Part shown: positions 58,944 through 64,000 of the stretch, one piece after another
Position numbering within the stretch: the first letter of the stretch is position 1
How the letters are laid out: each line of letters starts with the position of its first letter
NCBI RefSeq assembly: GCF_008017825.1
Contig: NZ_VRLS01000006.1
Coordinates: forward strand, 1-64,000
Reading direction: 5' to 3'
DNA from: Mesonia sp008017825
GTDB lineage: Bacteria > Bacteroidota > Bacteroidia > Flavobacteriales > Flavobacteriaceae
DNA length: 64,000 bases
Notes under the pieces: model-generated
Database searches by the model: none
Seen by the model: only the letters and a program-made list of their open reading frames with translations
Told to the model about the DNA's origin: nothing
Translations under genes and position numbers: made by a program

Positions 58944-60023
58944 TTAATGGCTCAGGACTTCTTGTTTTGAGCCATTTTCTATAAAAACTAATTTTGCAAT
59001 TCTCCCTTTTCCAGCGGCATAAGCGGTATAATCATTTAAAAAGCTTATCGTATAAAATGGTTCTTCGCTTAATTGCTTCCAGCTTCTACCATAATCTGAA
59101 GAATAAGATATTCCCGTAAATCCTACAGCAACAATCTCTCTGGCGTTACTATTAGGAACAAACTTAATGCAGCTTTTATAACCTGGTTTTTCACCTTCAG
59201 CAATTATTTTCCAAGTTTTTCCTCCGTCCTTAGTAATAGCTTTATTTTGTTGTTTGCCATCTGGGTTAGTATAATCGCCACCTATAACAATACCTGTACT
59301 TTCATTGTAAAAATCAATACTATAAATTCCTGTTGTTGATTTGCCTGAAATTATTGGAGTTTCATACACTTCCCACGACTCTCCCATATTTTCAGAAAAA
59401 TAGATTCGAGAGGTTTTACCTCCAGTTGCTATCCAAACTTTATCCTCTACAATAGAAATATTAGTATTGCTTGCTGCAAAAGCTGCTTCTCCTTCAATTA
59501 TTGAAGGTAATTTTTCACAAGGCACTTTTTCCCAGTTCTCCCCACCATCTTTCGTTATTAAAATTGAAATACAATCCTTAGTGGGATCTCCCATTGCTAT
59601 TCCGTTAAGGTCGTCATAAAAAGCCATGGCATCATAAAATACTTTCTCCCCTTCCTCTTTATAACTCAGCTTACGTTTCCCAAAATAATTTACTTTATAC
59701 AATAAGGCGGGATTTCCGGCAGACAGTATATAATCTGCTTCTTTAGTTCTTGAAATAGCCCTAAACTCTAAGTCTTTGGCTTCTTGAACTTGACCAATAT
59801 ATGCCACCGAATTATCTGCAGTATTTAAATAACCGAATTCACCTCCAGAAGCCCCATAGAAAATATGATTTTCACATACGTGTAAAGCTCTAATACTCTC
59901 TGGTCTTTTTATAATGGTTTCTATTTTTACAGCATTAAAATCTTTTAAAGAGTTATCGTTTTGCGATACATTAACGCATCCCCAAAAAAGAAATAAAAAC
60001 AAAATAGAAATTAGGTACTTCAT
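58944..60023 (-). CDS. Ycf48-like beta-propeller lipoprotein
   Basis: A 359-residue lipoprotein with signal LFLFWGC (Cys16) followed by BNR/Ycf48-type propeller repeats, seen as recurrent S/TxDxGxxW turns: ITKDGGENWEKVPCEK, FSENMGESWEVYE, ITKDGGKTWKIIAE and YSSDYGRSWKQLSE. In cyanobacteria Ycf48 assists photosystem II assembly; in Bacteroidota these proteins have no known role, and many are annotated oxidoreductase without support. It probably faces the periplasm or surface. Its 3' end overlaps a hairpin terminator. Confidence 0.85.
   Translation of the reverse strand: MKYLISILFLFLFWGCVNVSQNDNSLKDFNAVKIETIIKRPESIRALHVCENHIFYGASGGEFGYLNTADNSVAYIGQVQEAKDLEFRAISRTKEADYILSAGNPALLYKVNYFGKRKLSYKEEGEKVFYDAMAFYDDLNGIAMGDPTKDCISILITKDGGENWEKVPCEKLPSIIEGEAAFAASNTNISIVEDKVWIATGGKTSRIYFSENMGESWEVYETPIISGKSTTGIYSIDFYNESTGIVIGGDYTNPDGKQQNKAITKDGGKTWKIIAEGEKPGYKSCIKFVPNSNAREIVAVGFTGISYSSDYGRSWKQLSEEPFYTISFLNDYTAYAAGKGRIAKLVFIENGSKQEVLSH
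58946..58976. terminator. Hairpin overlapping the 3' end of the Ycf48-like gene
   Basis: Perfect 9-base inverted repeat AATGGCTCA / TGAGCCATT with a 13-base loop. It includes the stop codon and last codons of the minus-strand gene and could also end the plus-strand ECF operon. The T-tract is weak. Confidence 0.45.
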
Positions 60024-60039
60024 GAAATAGATTTAAATT

Positions 60040-60047
60040 CAAATATA
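60040..60047 (-). promoter_or_regulatory. Promoter -7 box for the Ycf48-like gene
   Basis: Minus-strand TATATTTG, an exact TAnnTTTG match, 16 bases before the ATG. It lies back-to-back with the promoter box at 60072. Confidence 0.5.
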
Positions 60048-60071
60048 ACATTAATCCCCCATAAAATTCAC

Positions 60072-60079
60072 TAACTTTG
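60072..60079 (+). promoter_or_regulatory. Promoter -7 box for the RNA methyltransferase gene
   Basis: TAACTTTG, an exact TAnnTTTG match, 19 bases before the ATG. Confidence 0.55.
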
Positions 60080-60098
60080 CGCGCTAAATTTTTTATAC

Positions 60099-61310
60099 AT
60101 GCGTTTACACAGAAATCTTGTCTTTGCGGTAGTTGATACATTAAACTATATATTTAATGAAGGAAAATATGCCGATAAAGAAATATCAAAAGCTTTAAAA
60201 AGAGATAAACGCTGGGGTGCTAGAGATCGTGGTTTTATTGCTGAAACAGTCTACGACATTGTACGCTGGAAAAGACTTTATGCTGAAATAGCCGAAGTAA
60301 AAGAACCTTTTTCTAGAGCTAACTTGTTTAGACTCTTTGCTGTTTGGGCTACACTTAAAGGAATTCAGCTTCCAGATTGGAAACAATTAGAAGAAACTCC
60401 TACTCGAAGAATTAAAGGAAGATTTGATGAACTTTCTAAAATAAGAAAATACAGAGAATCTATTCCAGATTGGATGGATGAGCTCGGAGTTCAAGAATTA
60501 GGTGAACAAAAATGGACCAAAGAGATTGCTGCTTTAAATCATACTGCTCCTGTAGTTTTAAGAGCTAACACTTTAAAAACAACACCTAAAAAATTAATAG
60601 ATAGCTTATTTTCTGAAACTGTTGAAACTCATTCCTTAAAAAAATATCCTTCTGCGATTCAATTAGATGAGCGTGCAAATGTATTTTCAACCACTACATT
60701 TAAAGATGGATTATTTGAAGTACAAGATGCATCTTCTCAATTAGTAGCACCATTTTTAAAAGTAGAACCAGGAATGCGAGTGGTAGATACTTGTGCTGGT
60801 GCTGGAGGAAAATCTTTGCATTTAGCTTCCTTAATGGAAAATAAAGGAGCAATTATTGCTTTAGATATTTACGGAAATAAACTAAAAGAACTAAAACGAA
60901 GAGCTAAACGTGCTGGAGCTCACAATATTGAAACACGGGAGATAGACAGCACGAAAGTGATTAAAAAATTATATAACTCTGCCGACAGAGTTCTTATCGA
61001 TGCTCCATGTAGCGGATTAGGGGTTTTAAGTAGAAATCCAGATGCTAAATGGAAGCTTCAACCAGAATTTTTAGATAAGATTAGACATACGCAGCAAGAA
61101 ATTTTAAATCAATATTCTAAAATTTTAAAGAAAGGTGGTAAAATGGTATACGCCACTTGTTCTATTCTACCATCAGAGAATCAAAATCAAGTAAAAAACT
61201 TTTTAGCTTCAGAAGCTGGACAAGAATTTTCACTTGAAGATGAAAAAATAATCTTAAGCCACGAATCTGGCTACGATGGTTTTTATATGGCACGATTAAT
61301 TAAAAATTAA
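60099..61310 (+). CDS. RsmB-like RNA (cytosine-5) methyltransferase
   Basis: The 403-residue SAM-dependent m5C methyltransferase of the RsmB/NSUN family has a helical NusB-like N-terminal part (about 1-130), an RNA-binding beta region (about 150-215) and a Rossmann domain. The SAM loop is VVDTCAGAGGKSLHLASLM. The two catalytic cysteines sit in LIDAPCSGLGVLSRNPDAKW and MVYATCSILPSENQNQV. The probable target is 16S rRNA (E. coli RsmB modifies C967), but other sites cannot be excluded. It lies 8 bases before an endonuclease I gene. Confidence 0.93.
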   Translation: MRLHRNLVFAVVDTLNYIFNEGKYADKEISKALKRDKRWGARDRGFIAETVYDIVRWKRLYAEIAEVKEPFSRANLFRLFAVWATLKGIQLPDWKQLEETPTRRIKGRFDELSKIRKYRESIPDWMDELGVQELGEQKWTKEIAALNHTAPVVLRANTLKTTPKKLIDSLFSETVETHSLKKYPSAIQLDERANVFSTTTFKDGLFEVQDASSQLVAPFLKVEPGMRVVDTCAGAGGKSLHLASLMENKGAIIALDIYGNKLKELKRRAKRAGAHNIETREIDSTKVIKKLYNSADRVLIDAPCSGLGVLSRNPDAKWKLQPEFLDKIRHTQQEILNQYSKILKKGGKMVYATCSILPSENQNQVKNFLASEAGQEFSLEDEKIILSHESGYDGFYMARLIKN

Positions 61311-61318
61311 AATAAGAA

Positions 61319-63199
61319 ATGAAAAAAATTACTTTATTAGGTTGTCTACTTGCAACTCTATTTACTTTCGCACAAGTCCCTGCTGGTTATTATAATAGTG
61401 CGCAAGGTTTAAGTGGTTACACTTTAAAGTCAGAATTAAGAGACATCATTACCAGTGGTCACAACTCTCAAAGTTATGGTGATTTATGGACGGGATACAG
61501 CACTTCAGATAGAGATAATTATTATGAAAATGATGGTACTATTTTAGATATTTACTCTGAAAACCCATCAGGAGCAGACTCTTACAATTTTACTCTAGGA
61601 TCTGATCAATGTGGTAGTTATTCTGGAGAAGGATCTTGTTATAACCGTGAGCATTTAATGCCTCAAAGCTGGTTTAACTCTGCTTCTCCTATGAAATCTG
61701 ATATTCACCACGTGTACCCTACAGATGGTTATGTAAACGGACAAAGAGGACACCTTCCTTTTGGTGAAGTAAATAGTGCTTCTTATACGTCTAACAACGG
61801 ATCTAAAAAAGGAAGTAATGTATATTCTCATCCAAATGCTTATAACGGGACTGTTTTTGAACCTATAGATGAGTTTAAAGGTGATGTTGCTAGAGTTTAT
61901 TTTTACATGGCTACAAGATACCAAAATCAAATTGGTGGATGGGAGTCTGTAAACGATGGAAGTCAAAATACATTAGATGGAAGTTCAGATCAAGTATTTG
62001 AAGACTGGATGCTAGAAATGCTTATCCAGTGGCACAATAACGATCCTGTTTCTCAAAAAGAGCTAGACCGTAACAATGCTGCATATAATTTTCAAGGAAA
62101 CAGAAATCCATATATTGACAATCCATCTTGGGTTGCTGTAGTTTGGGATCCTAATCCAGACACTCAAGCTCCAACTGCACCAACAAATTTAGCTGCAACC
62201 AATACCACTTTTTCTTCTGTAGATTTAAACTGGAATGCTGCTACAGATGATGTAGGTGTGGTTTCTTACGAAGTAGAACAAGACGGCGTAGTGGTTAAAA
62301 ACGTAACTACCCTACAAACTACTATTACAGGATTATCACCACAAACCAATTACTCTTTCGCTGTAAAAGCATTAGATGCTTACGGAAACATATCAGCGTT
62401 AAGCAATATGGTGAATATTACAACACTAGATGCTCCAACCATTATTTTTAGTGAAGATTTTGAAGGGTGTAACTCTACTCAGTTTAATGCTATTTCAGAA
62501 TTAAGTGATTTAGATTGGGAGTGTTCAACTCAATACGGAGAAAATAATACAGCAAGTTTTCAAATGAATGGTTATTCTCAAGGGCAAGTTCCGAGCACAG
62601 ATTGGCTTATCACCTACACCGCTATAGATTTTGATTTGTATCAAGACGAAAAATTGAGATTCTTTACTGCAGCTGCATATGGAGACTCAGAGCTTCAACT
62701 TTTATATTCAACTGATTATGACGGAAGTGCAACTCCTTCTAATTTTACGTGGCAACCTGTTCCTAATGTAAATATCGCTTTACATTCTGATGGATCTAGT
62801 ACAATTGAAGAAAACATTTATTCTAATATTAATATTAGCTCTATTTCTGGTTCTGCTTATATAGCCTTTAAATATGATACTTCTAATGGTGATGATGCTA
62901 CTCGATGGACAGTAGATAGTTTCGAAATTACTGGAGAAGACAATTTGAGGGTTAACACAAAAGAATTAGATTTTAGTTTTTATCCTAACCCAGTTAAAGG
63001 AAATAACCTAAATGTTCAAATGAATAATAATGTTGATTTTTCTTATGAAATCTATGACCTTAACGGAAGATTGATTCAGCAAGCTCAACAAGTTTCTACT
63101 TCTAATATTAATGTGAGTAGCATTAGCAATGGCTTATACTTATTAAAGCTTACTGCGGAAGGAAAAACAGCTACAAAAAAATTAGTGATCAATCATTAA
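61319..63199 (+). CDS. Secreted endonuclease I with fibronectin III and T9SS sorting domain
   Basis: A 626-residue exported nuclease. After a signal peptide (1-18, ending TFAQ) comes an endonuclease I domain (about 20-270) with the His-Me core YNREHLMPQSWF and DIHHVYPTDGYVNGQRGHLP. A fibronectin type III domain (about 283-372, TAPTNLAATNTTFSSVDLNW) follows, then a choice-of-anchor J-type lectin-like domain (about 375-540). A type A T9SS sorting domain ends the protein (about 550-626, FSFYPNPVKGN to LYLLKLTAEGKTATKKLV). It would degrade extracellular DNA or RNA at or beyond the surface. It follows the methyltransferase gene by 8 bases, and a terminator comes after it. Confidence 0.94.
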   Translation: MKKITLLGCLLATLFTFAQVPAGYYNSAQGLSGYTLKSELRDIITSGHNSQSYGDLWTGYSTSDRDNYYENDGTILDIYSENPSGADSYNFTLGSDQCGSYSGEGSCYNREHLMPQSWFNSASPMKSDIHHVYPTDGYVNGQRGHLPFGEVNSASYTSNNGSKKGSNVYSHPNAYNGTVFEPIDEFKGDVARVYFYMATRYQNQIGGWESVNDGSQNTLDGSSDQVFEDWMLEMLIQWHNNDPVSQKELDRNNAAYNFQGNRNPYIDNPSWVAVVWDPNPDTQAPTAPTNLAATNTTFSSVDLNWNAATDDVGVVSYEVEQDGVVVKNVTTLQTTITGLSPQTNYSFAVKALDAYGNISALSNMVNITTLDAPTIIFSEDFEGCNSTQFNAISELSDLDWECSTQYGENNTASFQMNGYSQGQVPSTDWLITYTAIDFDLYQDEKLRFFTAAAYGDSELQLLYSTDYDGSATPSNFTWQPVPNVNIALHSDGSSTIEENIYSNINISSISGSAYIAFKYDTSNGDDATRWTVDSFEITGEDNLRVNTKELDFSFYPNPVKGNNLNVQMNNNVDFSYEIYDLNGRLIQQAQQVSTSNINVSSISNGLYLLKLTAEGKTATKKLVINH

Positions 63200-63215
63200 T
63201 TTCTAAATAGACTAC

Positions 63216-63248
63216 AAAAAAAAGCGGCTTTAATTGCCGCTTTTTTTT
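63216..63248 (+). terminator. Terminator after the endonuclease I gene
   Basis: Stem AAAAAAAGCGGC / GCCGCTTTTTTT with a 7-base loop. Confidence 0.92.
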
Positions 63249-63272
63249 ATAGTAATAATTGAAAGAAAAAAG

Positions 63273-63280
63273 TAAATTTG
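63273..63280 (+). promoter_or_regulatory. Promoter -7 box for purL
   Basis: TAAATTTG, an exact TAnnTTTG match, 29 bases before the ATG. Confidence 0.55.
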
Positions 63281-63309
63281 CAGCTCAACACAACACAAAC
63301 CACCCGATT

Positions 63310-64000
63310 ATGATTCTTTTCTTCGGAAACTCTTCAAAAACGGTTTATACCGTACAAACACAACAAAAATTACAAGAGGACGCCATACAAAAACTCAATT
63401 GGCTTTTTGGTGACGCTCAACAAATCAATAAAGAATCTTTAAAAGGAGATTTTATAGGTCCTCGTGCAGCGATGATTACTCCTTGGAGTACAAATGCGGT
63501 AGAGATCACTCAAAATATGGGAATCGAAGGCATTCTACGTATTGAAGAATTTCATGAAGTAGAAAAAGACTTTACTGATTTTGATCCTATGCTTTCTCAA
63601 AAATATCACGAACTACATCAAGATATTTTTGATATTCATATACAACCCGAAGAAATTAAAAGTATTGATGATATTAGTGCTTACAACCAACAAGAAGGTT
63701 TAGCGTTAAATGAAGAAGAGGTAAAATACCTTGAAGAACTATCAGAAAAATTAGGAAGAAAGCTAACCGACTCAGAAGTTTTCGGATTTTCTCAGGTTAA
63801 TTCAGAACATTGCCGGCATAAGATTTTTAATGGAAAATTTGTGATTGACGGGGAAGAAAAACCCTCATCACTTTTTAAACTTATTAGAAAAACTTCAGAA
63901 AAACATCCTAACGAAATTGTTTCGGCTTATAAAGATAATGTAGCTTTCATCAACGGACCTAGAGTAGAGCAATTTGCTCCAAAATCGGCCGACAAGCCAG
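63310..64000 (+). CDS. purL: Phosphoribosylformylglycinamidine synthase (N-terminal part, runs off the window)
   Basis: The first 230 residues of PurL/PurS-fused FGAM synthase, the fourth step of purine synthesis (FGAR plus glutamine and ATP to FGAM). The start MILFFGNSSKTVYTVQTQQK is the PurS-like N-terminal domain seen in the long, single-chain form. FIGPRAAMITPWSTNAVEITQNM follows (shortened), and the motif FGFSQVNSEHCRHKIFNG is the conserved linker to the ATP-binding half. The rest, including the glutaminase domain, lies beyond base 64000. Confidence 0.95.
   Translation, partial: MILFFGNSSKTVYTVQTQQKLQEDAIQKLNWLFGDAQQINKESLKGDFIGPRAAMITPWSTNAVEITQNMGIEGILRIEEFHEVEKDFTDFDPMLSQKYHELHQDIFDIHIQPEEIKSIDDISAYNQQEGLALNEEEVKYLEELSEKLGRKLTDSEVFGFSQVNSEHCRHKIFNGKFVIDGEEKPSSLFKLIRKTSEKHPNEIVSAYKDNVAFINGPRVEQFAPKSADKP

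Noticed and set aside
61655..61966. Minus-strand frame of 103 codons inside the endonuclease I gene
   Set aside because: Overlaps the conserved His-Me nuclease core and has no recognisable domain.
1..64000. CRISPR arrays, tRNA or rRNA genes, insertion sequences, phage genes
   Set aside because: No regularly spaced repeats, no tRNA-like cloverleaf in the short gaps, no transposase or integrase, and no long inverted repeats with target duplications were seen.

Overview
The window is chromosomal DNA from a member of the Bacteroidota, almost certainly a Flavobacteriaceae species. The evidence is direct. Base composition is strongly A+T-rich. Most promoters that can be read carry the Bacteroidota -7 box TAnnTTTG rather than a TATAAT box, and Shine-Dalgarno sequences are nearly absent. 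Two proteins end in type IX secretion (T9SS) sorting domains. Several lineage-typical forms occur together: a 481-residue GAPDH, a monomeric NADP isocitrate dehydrogenase, a 950-residue CarB, a zinc-less type B L31, and DUF4252 proteins linked to an ECF sigma factor. No rRNA, tRNA, phage, transposase or CRISPR array was seen. Genes are tightly packed and the region looks like core genome.

Layout. 0-6.6 kb: a DoxX/AlkB/DUF2805 operon, an S1/P1 nuclease, a degenerate alpha/beta hydrolase, a DUF819 membrane protein, a DUF4369 lipoprotein and an LLM flavin oxidoreductase. 6.6-13.1 kb: dnaK behind a sigma-54-like promoter, L-serine dehydratase, a SanA-like protein and an ECF sigma/anti-sigma/DUF4252 operon. 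13.2-20.8 kb: an S41 protease, then a vitamin B12 uptake locus. In it, a cobalamin riboswitch leads btuB and a surface beta-propeller lipoprotein, and the btuF-btuC-btuD importer genes are divergent. 20.9-28.5 kb: rmuC, small proteins, a thioesterase, cytochrome bd oxidase (cydAB) and a SatD/DUF3307 pair with duplicated operators. 28.5-38.9 kb: a cupredoxin with a T9SS tail, carB, rpmH, a TPR protein, an odd thioredoxin-like protein, a cardiolipin synthase/transglycosylase/hydrolase run and mtaB. 39.0-49.3 kb: a peptide-binding lipoprotein, a HipA-like kinase with DUF3037, mltG/GNAT/dapF, a DegP-type protease, gap, trmD and rplS. 49.4-64 kb: icd, rpmE2, DUF4199, a glycosyltransferase, a phosphohexomutase, an MsbA-like ABC exporter, a second ECF sigma module, a Ycf48-like protein, an RNA m5C methyltransferase, a secreted endonuclease I and the start of purL.

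No large undescribed system stands out. The best leads are smaller: (1) a -24/-12 (RpoN-type) promoter plus inverted repeat ahead of dnaK; (2) a two-copy intergenic repeat whose terminal arms covary; (3) duplicated TATCGT-N8-ACGATA operators ahead of satD; (4) a predicted membrane anti-sigma protein with a duplicated 17-residue N-terminal motif; (5) an alpha/beta hydrolase that has lost both its nucleophile Ser and catalytic His; (6) a HipA-like kinase overlapping a DUF3037 gene; (7) a B12 locus in which only the outer-membrane half is behind the riboswitch; (8) a recurring GC-rich palindrome, CTTCCGCGGAAG, embedded in coding sequence.
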